Part shown: positions 1 through 9,324 of the stretch, one piece after another
How positions within the stretch are numbered: position 1 is the first letter of the stretch
Layout of the letters: each line of letters starts with the position of its first letter
Source: Nitratireductor aestuarii
GTDB lineage: Bacteria; Pseudomonadota; Alphaproteobacteria; Rhizobiales; Rhizobiaceae
DNA: 64,000 nt
Reading direction: 5' to 3'
NCBI RefSeq assembly: GCF_014641695.1
Contig: NZ_BMIF01000017.1
Location: forward strand, 1 to 64,000
Notes under the pieces: generated by a model
Databases searched by the model: none
Told to the model about the DNA's origin: nothing
Seen by the model: only the letters and a program-made list of their open reading frames with translations
Position numbers and translations under genes: made by a program

Positions 1-70
1 GCTCATCGTGGAGCGTCAGCCATAACAGTGCCAGGACCGCGTCATCGATTTTGTCCTCGTCGATCTCCAT
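1..70 (-). CDS. DUF6429-type protein, N-terminal fragment at window edge
   Basis: The minus strand opens with an ATG at 70 and reads MEIDEDKIDDAVLALLWLTL before leaving the window. I recognise this from memory as the start of DUF6429 proteins, small proteins of unknown function common in rhizobia that continue with a conserved Trp/Phe-rich segment. Only about 23 codons are visible, so neither length nor domain can be confirmed. It lies antisense to the first codons of the DUF11 reading frame; those codons on the plus strand give a Pro/Arg/Cys-rich sequence that looks non-coding, which favours the minus-strand reading here. Function unknown; probably an accessory gene. Confidence 0.6.
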   Translation of the reverse strand, partial: MEIDEDKIDDAVLALLWLTLHDE

Positions 71-3000
71 TCTGCTATGCTACCACGCGCGAGATCCCAA
101 GTCCCGCGGCCCACCTCGGATGGATACCGGACAACCGTGTAGCGTTGCGGGTAAGCGGAATATTCACCGATACTAACGGAAATGCAATCAACAAGACCGT
201 TCAGGTCAGGGTAACACCTGTGACAGCAGCTAACGGCGCCGATTATACCAGTAGCGCCATCATCAACGTTACCATCCCGGCCAATGACAGCGGTGGTTAC
301 GACAGCACTTCCTTCGCTTTCCACAACCAGATCTCCATTCAAGCCGATGGACTGCTCGAGAGTGCTGAAACCTTTGAGCTCGAGATTGTGGAAGATGACA
401 GTTTTCTGATCCAGAGCACCATCATATGCGGCGGCGACGGAAACGCGCATGCAACTTATACGATCCACGATGTGAGCCTCACTGTTGAAAAGACCGGAAC
501 GGTTGTCGATGGCAATTCTGATCCCAGGACATTCATTGGAGATACGATCAGCTATGAAGTGACCGTCACTAATTCTGGCACGTTTCCGCTCACGAATATT
601 GTCGTCACGGACAGCTTGGTAACACTAAGCGACGGTGGCACTGTCGCTAATCTTGCTGTGGGCGCGTCCAAGAAATTCACCGCTAGCTACCCCGTAACCG
701 CGTCGCATATGCAGAACGGTGAAATTGTGAACACAGTTACCGCCAAAGCAAATGCGATCACAGAGAATCCAACGGGTTCAGTTGCCGTTCCAACAGTTAC
801 AGACACACACACGCAACCATTGGACGTGGTCAGGACCCTCGATTTCGTAAAGTCTGTCAGGCCAACTCCATTTTTCGACGACACTGCTCCCGCCAACGGA
901 TATCTGGATGCGGGCGAACGCGTCTATTTTGACTTCGCGATCACCAACACTGGCACCGTGGTGGCGAATGTCACCCAGATCACGGACGATCTACCGGGTT
1001 TCACATTCCAGCCGGCGGCTCCGACGTATTCACTGAACCCGGGCCAAAGTGCTTCATTTTCAGGCTATTACGTCGCCACTCAAGCCGATATTGATGCAGG
1101 TGAAATCGTCAACCAGGCAACCGCAAACTATACCGCAGCGGGTGAGAATCTTTCAGTCCGCTCTCGAAGCCCAACTGCGGCAGGTGGAACAACGATATCC
1201 ATTCCTGTGCCTGCTCCGGGCGCTATTTTGATCGCGGAGAAGACCGTCGCCTCCAGTACCATCGTAGATAATAAGCCTAAACCTGGTGACACATTGAACT
1301 ACGTTGTGACGGTCACAAACGTTAGCAACGTCACGGTGAAAAGCCTCACAGTCGTGGATCCTCTGATTGGCGTTAATCAGACAGGCAGTGATCTCCCACC
1401 GGTCGTAACTGGCCAGAACGTCGCCACCTTTGGGCCGTTCGCTTACACCATAACGTCAGAGGACATCGATCGGGGCTTCATCGACAATGTCGCATCTGTG
1501 GGCGGCATTGTCCGAGATTCTCAGAATGTGAGTACGACCGCACGCCACATAGAATATCTGGCGGGAGATCCTGAAGTTGACCTTCTGAAAGAAGCGACCT
1601 TCGTGAACGTAGTTGGCTCGCCCCTACCCGAAGTGGGTGATCGCATTGATTTCAAATTCACCGTTACCAACACCGGCAATGTCACCATCAACAGCTATGA
1701 AATCAGGGACGACAAAGCAGTTCTGACGATGACCAGAACGCCTCCTCCTCTGGCTGCGGGAACGGTCGATTCGACTACCTATGTTGGCTCGCGAACCATC
1801 ACGGCGGCAGATGTCGACGCGGGATACCTCGAGAATATTGCCTATCTGGAGGGCACGGCTGCCAACGGCATCCCGGTTCTCGCGGTCTCGCACGGCCCGG
1901 ACGGCCAGCCTACCAAGCTGTTGCTGGAGCAAAGCGTGGGTGTCACTGCGGCACTCCAGGGCACGTGGAAGGACGTCAACACCAATACGATCGCCGACCT
2001 CGGTGAGATCGTCGAGTATGCTGTCACAATCACCAACACGGGCAATGTCGCGTTAAGCGCGGCCGATATCGTCGGGATGATCCCGACGGACGGCTTACCT
2101 GCTGGCATGCCTGGCCTCAAATTGGCGATCGAGCAGCAGATTTCTGCCTTGGCTGCGGGGCAGTCCACGGTCATTCACTTCAATTACGCACTGACGCAAG
2201 ATGATCTGGACTTGGGGGCTATATACACCCAGATTGAGGTCACGGGCACCGGGCCGGCTTCCATGCCGGATGACAAGCGGGTTGTCAGGTCCCGTTCTTA
2301 CGATCCGACTGTGGAGAGCACCCTCGATACGGATGGAGACGGAAAGCCGGATTATCCAACCGTGGTGAAACTGCCGCAACTGGCGAAAGTGCAGGTGGAA
2401 AAGACGGGCAAATTCCTGCAGACCGGCCCAATCCAAGCCGGCTCCGAAATTCTCTATGAGATCGTGATTACCAATGTCGGCAATGTCACGCTCAACAACG
2501 TCTACCCTCTTGATCAGGGGATTACATTCGGCTCCAAACCGGCATCTGGAGTGCTCGGAACGTTCACCCCCGATCCGGTAACACTCGGCGCAGGTGAAAA
2601 ATCACCACCTTTTCAAGCGGTCTATACGGTCACCGAAACGGACGTGGTGAATGCCACCAGAGACCCGTCAATTGGTGTCATGAACATGGCGTCCGCAACG
2701 GGTATAACGAGGAACGGCCTGGAGCCGGAAGCCATACCGGGGGAGGTCACTCTTGAAACTCCCTGGATCACCATCGTGAAGAAGGCTCTCATTGACACGG
2801 TCCGCGTTGGCGAGATCGTCAGCTACAGCCTTGAATTGACCACGCCAGAGGGCTTTGGAGCCGTCGGTATCGCGGTTAAAGATGTGCTGCCACCTGGATT
2901 TCTTCATCTACCGGACAGCGCAACCGCCAACGGCGCGGCCGTTTCTTCGACGGTGGACGGTGGAACGATTCTGTTCCAGGATATTACCGTGCAGCCTGGA

Positions 3001-3732
3001 ACCCCCACCATGATCGTCTATGGTGCGCGCGTGGGGGCTTCCGTCAAATCAGGCGAGCACAGGAACCGTGCGTTTGCTGTGGATCCCAAGACCGGGCAGA
3101 GAGTTTCCAATGAAGCCACAGCCATAGTGAACGTTGCCTCCGAAGCTATTTTCGATTGCGCCACGATCTTGGGACAGGTGTTTGTGGACAAGAACCACAA
3201 TGGCTACCGTGACAAAGGCGAGCCGGGTGTCCCTGGCAGTTCCATCAGTGATGTCAGCGGCGCGAGAGTCACAACTGACGCCCATGGACGCTTCTCCATC
3301 CCCTGCGTTTCGCGCACGGTTTCGCGCATAGGCTCAAGCCACCTGCTCAAGCTGGATCCGCGTTCTCTGCCAACGGGATACAGGATTGTCACAGAAAATC
3401 CCCGGCACGTGCGCCTTACGGCCGGCAGCGTAAGCACGGTGGAATTCGGCGTCACCCAAGCCCGCGTGCTTCGGATCGACATAACGGACGACGCATTCAC
3501 ATCAGACGGCATGCAGCTGCGGCCCGAATGGGCGCGTCAGGTGGAGACAATTGTGAACCTGCTGCAAGTGCAGCCGTCAGTGCTGCGCATTGTCTACCGC
3601 AGCAAAACAGGAAATGACGGTTCCGCCAGATCCCGTATATGGGAGGTTCGAAGAGCCATAGAAAAGCTTTGGCGGACGAAGCGAAACCGCTACCGGCTAG
3701 ACGTCGAAACCGCGATCATCGCCGCGCAGTAG
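28..3732 (+). CDS. DUF11-repeat surface protein with SdrD-B domain, probably truncated at its 5' end
   Basis: A long frame, open to the left edge, encodes a repetitive cell-surface type protein. Seen from about nt 133: the end of a Calx-beta-like unit, then seven DUF11-type beta-sandwich repeats of roughly 110 residues, each with a VTVTNTGN-like core (near residues 150, 270, 402, 517, 637, 790 and 915 counted from nt 28). An SdrD-B-like domain follows (GQVFVDKNHNGYRDKGEPG, about residue 1048), then a C-terminal segment resembling that of other alphaproteobacterial DUF11 proteins. No signal peptide is visible, and the first 35 residues are unlike the rest and overlap a likely minus-strand gene. 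The GTG at 28 is therefore unlikely to be a true start, and the gene may be a 5'-truncated remnant. The sequence is AT-richer than the core genes to the right. Role (adhesion or matrix) is only inferred from the architecture. Confidence 0.72.
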   Translation: MPGPRHRFCPRRSPFCYATTREIPSPAAHLGWIPDNRVALRVSGIFTDTNGNAINKTVQVRVTPVTAANGADYTSSAIINVTIPANDSGGYDSTSFAFHNQISIQADGLLESAETFELEIVEDDSFLIQSTIICGGDGNAHATYTIHDVSLTVEKTGTVVDGNSDPRTFIGDTISYEVTVTNSGTFPLTNIVVTDSLVTLSDGGTVANLAVGASKKFTASYPVTASHMQNGEIVNTVTAKANAITENPTGSVAVPTVTDTHTQPLDVVRTLDFVKSVRPTPFFDDTAPANGYLDAGERVYFDFAITNTGTVVANVTQITDDLPGFTFQPAAPTYSLNPGQSASFSGYYVATQADIDAGEIVNQATANYTAAGENLSVRSRSPTAAGGTTISIPVPAPGAILIAEKTVASSTIVDNKPKPGDTLNYVVTVTNVSNVTVKSLTVVDPLIGVNQTGSDLPPVVTGQNVATFGPFAYTITSEDIDRGFIDNVASVGGIVRDSQNVSTTARHIEYLAGDPEVDLLKEATFVNVVGSPLPEVGDRIDFKFTVTNTGNVTINSYEIRDDKAVLTMTRTPPPLAAGTVDSTTYVGSRTITAADVDAGYLENIAYLEGTAANGIPVLAVSHGPDGQPTKLLLEQSVGVTAALQGTWKDVNTNTIADLGEIVEYAVTITNTGNVALSAADIVGMIPTDGLPAGMPGLKLAIEQQISALAAGQSTVIHFNYALTQDDLDLGAIYTQIEVTGTGPASMPDDKRVVRSRSYDPTVESTLDTDGDGKPDYPTVVKLPQLAKVQVEKTGKFLQTGPIQAGSEILYEIVITNVGNVTLNNVYPLDQGITFGSKPASGVLGTFTPDPVTLGAGEKSPPFQAVYTVTETDVVNATRDPSIGVMNMASATGITRNGLEPEAIPGEVTLETPWITIVKKALIDTVRVGEIVSYSLELTTPEGFGAVGIAVKDVLPPGFLHLPDSATANGAAVSSTVDGGTILFQDITVQPGTPTMIVYGARVGASVKSGEHRNRAFAVDPKTGQRVSNEATAIVNVASEAIFDCATILGQVFVDKNHNGYRDKGEPGVPGSSISDVSGARVTTDAHGRFSIPCVSRTVSRIGSSHLLKLDPRSLPTGYRIVTENPRHVRLTAGSVSTVEFGVTQARVLRIDITDDAFTSDGMQLRPEWARQVETIVNLLQVQPSVLRIVYRSKTGNDGSARSRIWEVRRAIEKLWRTKRNRYRLDVETAIIAAQ

Positions 3733-3841
3733 GAGGCATTCCGAAACGCTGTTTCATGCGAGGGCTCTGCTGAGCGCAGCGCTGTAAAGACGCCAGTATG
3801 CGATTGCGCCAGATCCGATTGCGATTGATTCTTGCTGAAGG

Positions 3842-3932
3842 TGGCGGAGAGGATGGGATTCGAACCCACGAGACCCTTTTGAGGTCTACTCCCTTAGCAG
3901 GGGAGCGCCTTCGACCACTCGGCCACCTCTCC
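3842..3932 (-). tRNA. tRNA-Ser (anticodon GCU)
   Basis: Read on the minus strand, the gene begins GGAGAGGTGGCCGAGTGG at 3932 and ends with the complementary acceptor strand CCTCTCC, discriminator G and an encoded CCA. The anticodon loop reads CTGCTAA, giving anticodon GCU, which decodes AGC/AGU serine codons. A long variable arm (TAGACCTCAAAAGGGTCTC) follows the anticodon stem, as expected for a class II tRNA. The T arm carries GGTTCGAATCC. It sits between the DUF11 gene and the porin; its 3' end faces the AT-richer DUF11 side. Confidence 0.95.
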
Positions 3933-3942
3933 GGTGAGAGTT

Positions 3943-3971
3943 CGATTAAAGAAATCCGCCGGCACAATCAA
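3943..3971 (-). promoter_or_regulatory. Candidate promoter of tRNA-Ser
   Basis: On the minus strand TTGATT (3966-3971) and TAATCG (3943-3948) are separated by 17 nt, placing a start about 4 nt before the mature tRNA 5' end. The -35 is good and the -10 moderate. Position is the main support. Confidence 0.4.
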
Positions 3972-4459
3972 CAGCCGATCTGCGCTTTCTTGCGCTTTAT
4001 TGTGTGGAATGAGCCCGCCTGTGGGGAAAATCATCCGCGACCAGCCAGAGGGACGCCCGCAGCCTGGAGCCACGTGGCTCCACAGCACCCGGAACAGCCG
4101 AAACTCAGCCCCCACGGTCCTGCCACGCCCTCGCCCCTGATTCTCATCACCTTCGAATCATAAGCCACTAACAACAGGGCACTTTTACCCGCACATTGCG
4201 GTAAGTCCGGCCGTCTTTCCCTAACAAAGTGTTAATTGGGGTGCTCCAATCGTGGCTTTTCTGCAACAGCCCTTTCCCATCCCGACCAGAACGTGGCATC
4301 AAAGTGACCAAGACAGTTGAACCGGATCGCGTGATCGGTAATGTCGACTTCGGAGAAGGGGCGTAAGCAACTTTTCACATGTTGGGGATGGGGCAGGGAA
4401 CGCTGTCCTTCAGCAAAAACCCAGACCCGTTATTAGAACTTTTGACTGGAGGTCAGAAA
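3972..4459. other. Intergenic stretch upstream of the porin; no gene seen
   Basis: About 490 nt without a credible coding sequence. A 121-codon frame crosses it but is an antisense reading through the tRNA. It must contain the porin promoter and a long untranslated leader, but I cannot fix a convincing -35/-10 pair; TTGAAC near 4317 with 17-nt spacing to AATGTC is weak. A Shine-Dalgarno GGAGG at 4448-4452 serves the porin start. Confidence 0.5.
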
Positions 4460-5539
4460 ATGAACATTAAGAGCCTTCTTCTCGGCTCCGCGGTCGCCTC
4501 GGTGGCTTTCACCGGCGCTCAGGCTGCTGACGCAATCTTCGTTCCAGAGCCGGAACCGATGGAATACGTTCGCGTTTGCGACGTCTACGGCGCAGGCTTC
4601 TTCTACATTCCTGGCACCGAGACCTGCCTCAAGATCGGCGGCTACGTTCGTTACCAGATCGACTGGGCCGAAGGTGACGATGGCTGGCGCAAGGCAAGCC
4701 GCGCTAACGTACAGCTCGACGCTCGCTCCGAGACCGAGCTTGGCACCCTGCGCGCCTTCACGGAACTCTGGTTCCAGAACAACACCCCGAACAACGGTGG
4801 CGCCAGCGACACGGCTCGCGTTCGTCAGGCCTTCATTGAGCTCGGTGGCCTCTACCTCGGTACCAAGGTTACCCTGTGGGACGGTGGTCTGGACGGCGAG
4901 TACGACAACTTCGGTTATGACGCTGAAGTCCACACCGTTGGTTACAACTTCGCAGCTGCTAACGGCGTAAACGTTGGTCTCGCTCTTGAAGAGTACGACA
5001 ACAACTACGACTACACGCCGAACGTTGTTGGTAAGGTTGGCGTCAAGCAGGGCTGGGGCTCGTTCGACGCTTGGGCTGCTTACGATGCGACCGCTGAAGA
5101 GTGGGCTGCAAAGGCTCGTGCGACTGTAAAGCTGTCTGACCCGCTGTCCCTGCAGGTTGCTGCTGCATACGCTTCGGGCAACAACGTCTACGCTCCGAGC
5201 CTCGGCTTCTCCGACATCTTCACGGGCACCACGGCTACGTCCTTTGCGCGTAACTACACCTGGGCTGCCGGTGCGCACCTGAAGTACGCCGTCAGCAACA
5301 AGCTGAGCCTCGGCTTCGGTGGTGAGTACTACGGCGATGCGTACGACCGCGTCGTAACGGTTGGCACCACTGATTACGCCGTTCTCGGTGGCAACAACGA
5401 CTGGGCTCTCGGCGCAGTTGTCGACTACCAGATCGTCAAGGGCTTCGACGCCAAGCTCGCAGTCAACTACTTCGACGGCGACAGCTTCGGTGACGACAAC
5501 AACTGGAATGGTTTCCTGCGCCTGCAGCGCAGCTTCTAA
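4460..5539 (+). CDS. Outer-membrane porin, Porin_2 family (RopA/Omp2b-like)
   Basis: A 359-residue general porin of the family typical of rhizobia and Brucella, forming a 16-strand outer-membrane channel for small solutes. The chosen ATG at 4460 has GGAGG eight bases upstream and starts a signal peptide (MNIKSLLLGSAVASVAFTGA, likely cleaved after AQA); an in-frame ATG at 4379 would add 27 atypical residues. The mature N-terminus carries the family pattern VCDVYGAGFFYIPGTETCLK with two cysteines, followed by GGYVRYQIDW. The protein is rich in Tyr, Asn and Asp in alternating strands and ends in Phe (LRLQRSF), the usual outer-membrane assembly signal. It is monocistronic, ending in a strong terminator. 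The porin family is clear; the particular paralogue is not. Confidence 0.93.
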   Translation: MNIKSLLLGSAVASVAFTGAQAADAIFVPEPEPMEYVRVCDVYGAGFFYIPGTETCLKIGGYVRYQIDWAEGDDGWRKASRANVQLDARSETELGTLRAFTELWFQNNTPNNGGASDTARVRQAFIELGGLYLGTKVTLWDGGLDGEYDNFGYDAEVHTVGYNFAAANGVNVGLALEEYDNNYDYTPNVVGKVGVKQGWGSFDAWAAYDATAEEWAAKARATVKLSDPLSLQVAAAYASGNNVYAPSLGFSDIFTGTTATSFARNYTWAAGAHLKYAVSNKLSLGFGGEYYGDAYDRVVTVGTTDYAVLGGNNDWALGAVVDYQIVKGFDAKLAVNYFDGDSFGDDNNWNGFLRLQRSF

Positions 5540-5563
5540 TCTAGGTTAGAAGTTAGCCAATTG

Positions 5564-5594
5564 GTGGCCTGTGGATCTCCACAGGCCACTTTTT
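5564..5594 (+). terminator. Rho-independent terminator of the porin gene
   Basis: A perfect 11-bp stem, GTGGCCTGTGG / CCACAGGCCAC with loop ATCT, is followed by five T residues, 24 nt after the porin stop codon. Confidence 0.9.
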
Positions 5595-5646
5595 AGTGAC
5601 TCATTATATATATGTGCTGACACCGATCGGCGCGGGGCGCGTTCGC

Positions 5647-7734
5647 TTACTGTGAGCGACCATGCACGAGATCGCGTTCGATCTCGAATTGACCCGTCAG
5701 CTGCGCTTTATAGATCTGGTAGTTTTCCAGCACGCGCTGGACGTAGCCGCGCGTCTCCGTGAACGGTATCCGTTCAACCCAGTCGATGACTTGTTCCAAT
5801 GGCTTTCCGCGCGGATCGCCATAGCGCTCGATCCATTCGTTGGCGCGTCGCGGCCCGGCATTGTAGCCGATGAACGTCAGAATGTAGGATCCGCCGAAGC
5901 GGGCAAGCTGCTCGTCAAGATAGGCCGCACCCAAGGTGGCATTATATCCGGCATCCGACGTGAGCTTCAGGGCAGAGAAGGGCAGGCCATTCTTTCGCGC
6001 AACTTCCCGCGCCGTGGCGGGCATCAGCTGCAGCAATCCCCGCGCGCCAACCTGCGAGACGGCGCCCACGTTGAACTCGCTTTCCTGACGGGCGATCGCA
6101 TAGGCGAGCGCTTCTCCGGCACCCGAAAGCGTTGTGCCCTTCGGAATGACGCCAACGGGATGGGTGAGGCTGCCGATCTCCAGACCGCGTGAAGAACCCG
6201 CCTTGGCGATGCGCAGCGCGAGATAATGTTTTCCCGCCTTTTCGGCCATCTCGATCAGCAGCGCGAGGTCTTCCGCCGATGCAAGCTCCTCGCCAAGGTC
6301 GCGGTAGAGCACCCCGGCGCGTTCATCAAAGCCGATCTCCTGCAGGCGCAGTATGGCCTTGACCGGCTCGCGGGCCGCAAAGGCGAGTCTCTGCTCCGGT
6401 GAGATCGAGGGCAGGGAGCTGGCGAGTTTGGTCTGGCCAATCTTCGCAGCGGCCAGTTGGCCGTAGAAGGCAGTGCTGTATCGCGCAGCCTCGGCGTAGT
6501 GTTTTTGCGCGTCGATATCTGGCGCACCTGCCTCGGCTGCTCGTCCGATCCAGTAGTGAGCACGCGCCAGGGAGATAGGGCCGTTTGCAACCTCGTTCAT
6601 CCGCTGGAAATGCGCGACTGCCGTTATCGGATCATCCATGAAGCGAAGCGCGTACCAGCCCGCGTGGAACTCGGCATCCGTGATCGCCACCGGCGTGCCG
6701 CCCGTGTAGGCTGCGGCTACCTTATGCGCAAGCTCCTCCTGCTTGATGTCGAGCAGCTCTCGGCTCAGAGCGCGCCGCTCCACCCACCAGGCATCCGGAT
6801 CGACCTTCTCCGCATCGGACGGGTCAACTGCCTGCAGTATCCTGGCTGCTTCCTCGAATTTTTGAGACCGTCGCAGCTGCCGTGCCTTCAGGAAATGCCA
6901 GGCTGCGGTGCGCTGCGCCTTCGCGACAGCCTCGATCTGCTCGGAAGCCTTCGAAGCGTTTCGCTCAACCGCACGCCAGGCTGCAACCAGCTCTTTCATC
7001 TTCGCAAGATGCGCGACCCGGTCCGCCGAAGCGATGCGGCCGGCATAGAGCATCCGCTCAGTGCGGAATCGATGGTCTTCTTCCGTGAGCAGGGCACCGA
7101 ACTCGCTGATGATGCGATCTTCCTGATAGTCTGTCAGTTCTCCGGTGCGCCAGAAGGGCGATAGCAGCGCATGGGCGGCCGCAGGGTTGTCGGCTGCAAG
7201 ATAGGCGCGCGCGAGCAGGATCGTTCCTTCGACAGTCTGGGGCTTCGTTTGGCCGAGGGAGGCGAGCACCGACTGAAGCGGCGGCTCTTCGCGATAGAGC
7301 GCCCGTTCCTGCGCGGCCTCGAGCCGGTTGAGGCCGGGCCAATCCTTCAGCTCCGCCTTGGCCTTGGCAATGTCTAGACCTGAAACCTCACTGTGGTTCG
7401 ATAGCGCTAGCGCCCAGGTGAGAATCTTGCGGTCGCGCGAGCCTGAAGCCAATGCGTCACGCGCTTCCTTCGCTGTCGCAACATTTCCGGCAGCGATTGC
7501 CTCCAGCCCCTCTCTCAGGCGCTGGTGTTCCGGTGCCGTTTTCAGGAGGCTTCCCAATATGGAGGAGGCTGACGCTGCGACGGAACTTGTTGGAAAATAC
7601 GGGCGCAGTTCAGGGACGGGGGCCTCGGAAGGGAGCTTTACTCCCTGTGCCCATACAGACGCAGGCGAAAGGGCGAGCACCAGGGCAATCGCACTCGCCG
7701 ATACAGAACGAGAAACACCTTTTTCGTTCGACAA
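5647..7734 (-). CDS. Soluble lytic murein transglycosylase (Slt70-like)
   Basis: A 695-residue periplasmic peptidoglycan lytic enzyme that cleaves the MurNAc-GlcNAc bond to give 1,6-anhydro ends. An N-terminal signal peptide (ALVLALSPASVWA) precedes a long all-alpha superhelical region of TPR-like helices up to about residue 500. The catalytic lysozyme-like domain follows: AIARQESEFNVGAVSQVGA supplies the catalytic Glu, then RGLLQLMPATA and, further on, FIGYNAGP. The frame begins with TTG at 7734; no ATG or GTG is available upstream before a stop, and an AAGGGAG lies about 15 nt upstream. It is divergent from dapA, sharing the 205-nt gap. Family certain, exact start moderate. Confidence 0.92.
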   Translation of the reverse strand: MSNEKGVSRSVSASAIALVLALSPASVWAQGVKLPSEAPVPELRPYFPTSSVAASASSILGSLLKTAPEHQRLREGLEAIAAGNVATAKEARDALASGSRDRKILTWALALSNHSEVSGLDIAKAKAELKDWPGLNRLEAAQERALYREEPPLQSVLASLGQTKPQTVEGTILLARAYLAADNPAAAHALLSPFWRTGELTDYQEDRIISEFGALLTEEDHRFRTERMLYAGRIASADRVAHLAKMKELVAAWRAVERNASKASEQIEAVAKAQRTAAWHFLKARQLRRSQKFEEAARILQAVDPSDAEKVDPDAWWVERRALSRELLDIKQEELAHKVAAAYTGGTPVAITDAEFHAGWYALRFMDDPITAVAHFQRMNEVANGPISLARAHYWIGRAAEAGAPDIDAQKHYAEAARYSTAFYGQLAAAKIGQTKLASSLPSISPEQRLAFAAREPVKAILRLQEIGFDERAGVLYRDLGEELASAEDLALLIEMAEKAGKHYLALRIAKAGSSRGLEIGSLTHPVGVIPKGTTLSGAGEALAYAIARQESEFNVGAVSQVGARGLLQLMPATAREVARKNGLPFSALKLTSDAGYNATLGAAYLDEQLARFGGSYILTFIGYNAGPRRANEWIERYGDPRGKPLEQVIDWVERIPFTETRGYVQRVLENYQIYKAQLTGQFEIERDLVHGRSQ

Positions 7735-7832
7735 AAAAAAGATATCAACTCCCTTCGAAGCAGGCTTAAGGTCTGAAGAACAACTGTCGCGTTTGTCGCA
7801 CGTAACGGTTTTGTGTCTTTAACGTAGAGTTC

Positions 7833-7861
7833 TTGCAGCGTCAGCATGGCAATACTATGGT
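7833..7861 (+). promoter_or_regulatory. Candidate dapA promoter
   Basis: TTGCAG (7833-7838) and TATGGT (7856-7861) are spaced by 17 nt in the gap between the divergent slt-like gene and dapA, leaving a leader of about 70 nt. The match is moderate and rests on inspection only. Confidence 0.35.
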
Positions 7862-7939
7862 GCGCGTCACTCGTCGGCCGCGCGCCGAGGTGTCCTCGCG
7901 AAAGGGCACCGTCAACGATCTTTAAGGAGATACATTCGC

Positions 7940-8821
7940 ATGTTCAGGGGTTCCATCACAGCGCTCGTGACGCCATTCCGTGAGGATGGGAGCCTGGACG
8001 AAAAAGCCTTTCGCGAACTGGTGGACTGGCAGATCCAGGAGGGCACGAACGGTCTTGTTCCGGTCGGCACCACCGGTGAGTCGCCGACGCTCAGCCATGA
8101 GGAACATGGCGACGTCGTGAAGATGTGCGTCGAGATCGCTGCCGGCCGCGTTCCGGTCATCGCCGGCGCCGGCTCCAACTCCACGCGCGAGGCGATCTAT
8201 CTCGCCCAGCATGCCGAGGAAGTCGGAGCAGACGGCCTGCTTATCGTGACACCTTATTACAACAAGCCGAACCAGCGCGGGCTCTACGAGCATTTTGCCG
8301 CGATCGCCCGTTCAGTGTCGCTGCCGATCATCATCTACAACATCCCGCCACGCTCGGTCATCGACATGACGCCGGAGACGATGGGTCGCCTTGCTGCCGA
8401 CTTCAAGAACATCGTCGGCGTCAAGGATGCGACCGCAAAGCTCGATCGTGTGACCGAACAGCGCCTTGCCTGCGGTGCCGACTTCATCCAGCTTTCTGGC
8501 GAAGACGCGACTGCGCTCGGCTTCAATGCCCATGGCGGCGTCGGCTGCATCTCGGTCACGGCCAACGTTGCGCCGCGTCTCTGCTCGGAGTTCCAGGCTG
8601 CTACCCTTGCCAGCGATCGTGAGACGGCCCTGCAGCTTCAGGACCGTCTGATGCCGCTGCACAAGGCGCTTTTCCTCGAGCCCAATCCGGCTGGCGTGAA
8701 GTACGCTCTGTCGCGTCTCGGCAAGATCCAGAACGTGCTGCGCAATCCGCTCGTTACGGTAGAGCGTGAGACGGCGGACCGTATCGATACTGCGCTGATG
8801 CACGCAGGACTTTTGAATTAG
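7940..8821 (+). CDS. dapA: 4-hydroxy-tetrahydrodipicolinate synthase
   Basis: A 293-residue class I aldolase that condenses pyruvate with aspartate semialdehyde, the first step committed to lysine and meso-diaminopimelate. The Schiff-base lysine is K162 in GVKDAT; Y133 (IIYNIPPR), T44-T45 (GTTGES) and Y107 (TPYYNKP) are the expected active-site partners. Length is standard. TAAGGAG ten bases upstream of the ATG is a strong ribosome binding site. smpB follows after 24 nt in the same direction, the usual rhizobial order, so the two are probably cotranscribed. Confidence 0.97.
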   Translation: MFRGSITALVTPFREDGSLDEKAFRELVDWQIQEGTNGLVPVGTTGESPTLSHEEHGDVVKMCVEIAAGRVPVIAGAGSNSTREAIYLAQHAEEVGADGLLIVTPYYNKPNQRGLYEHFAAIARSVSLPIIIYNIPPRSVIDMTPETMGRLAADFKNIVGVKDATAKLDRVTEQRLACGADFIQLSGEDATALGFNAHGGVGCISVTANVAPRLCSEFQAATLASDRETALQLQDRLMPLHKALFLEPNPAGVKYALSRLGKIQNVLRNPLVTVERETADRIDTALMHAGLLN

Positions 8822-8845
8822 GGCGTAAGCCCTTATGTAGGCAGT

Positions 8846-9319
8846 ATGTCCAAGCAGAAGAACCCGAACATCAAGATCGTTGCCGATAATCGCAAGGCGC
8901 GTTTTGCCTATGAGATTATGGATACGCTCGAGACTGGCCTGGTGCTGACCGGTACTGAGGTGAAGGCGCTCCGCGAGGGGCGCTCCAACATCCAGGAATC
9001 ATACGCCTCGGTGGAGGGTGGTGAGCTCTGGCTCATCAACTCCTATGTGCCGGAATATTTCGCCGGAAACCGGTTCAACCACGAGCCAAGGCGGAGACGA
9101 AAACTTCTTGTCTCGAAGAAGCAGTTGAGCAAGCTTGCCCAGGCCATCGAGCGCGAAGGCATGACAATGGTTCCGCTCAAGCTCTATTTCAACGAGCGGG
9201 GAATGGCAAAGCTCGAGCTGGCGGTTGCGCGCGGCAAGAAGCTTCACGACAAGCGTGAGACCTCAAAACAGCGCGACTGGCAGAGAGAAAAAGCCCGCCT
9301 CCTGAAGGAGAGGGCGTAG
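8846..9319 (+). CDS. smpB: SsrA-binding protein SmpB
   Basis: A 157-residue basic protein that binds tmRNA and delivers it to stalled ribosomes for trans-translation. Family patterns visible: [17 protein letters not shown] near the N-terminus, the [20 protein letters not shown] core, and the lysine-rich tail [16 protein letters not shown] that enters the decoding site. Normal length. It follows dapA by 24 nt and ends before a palindromic repeat; the next gene converges on it. No tmRNA gene was recognised in the window. Confidence 0.97.
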   Translation: MSKQKNPNIKIVADNRKARFAYEIMDTLETGLVLTGTEVKALREGRSNIQESYASVEGGELWLINSYVPEYFAGNRFNHEPRRRRKLLVSKKQLSKLAQAIEREGMTMVPLKLYFNERGMAKLELAVARGKKLHDKRETSKQRDWQREKARLLKERA

Positions 9320-9324
9320 CGTCT

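Noticed and set aside
3798-4163. 121-codon plus-strand ORF after the DUF11 gene
   Set aside because: It reads antisense through tRNA-Ser and gives the well-known spurious GEDGIRTHE-type peptide; the remainder is Pro-rich noise.
4433-5278. 281-codon minus-strand ORF
   Set aside because: Complete shadow of the porin gene; residue composition is driven by porin codon bias.
8820-8834. AGGGC-GTAA-GCCCT hairpin between dapA and smpB
   Set aside because: Only 5 bp and without a T run; too weak to call a terminator in a 24-nt intergenic gap.
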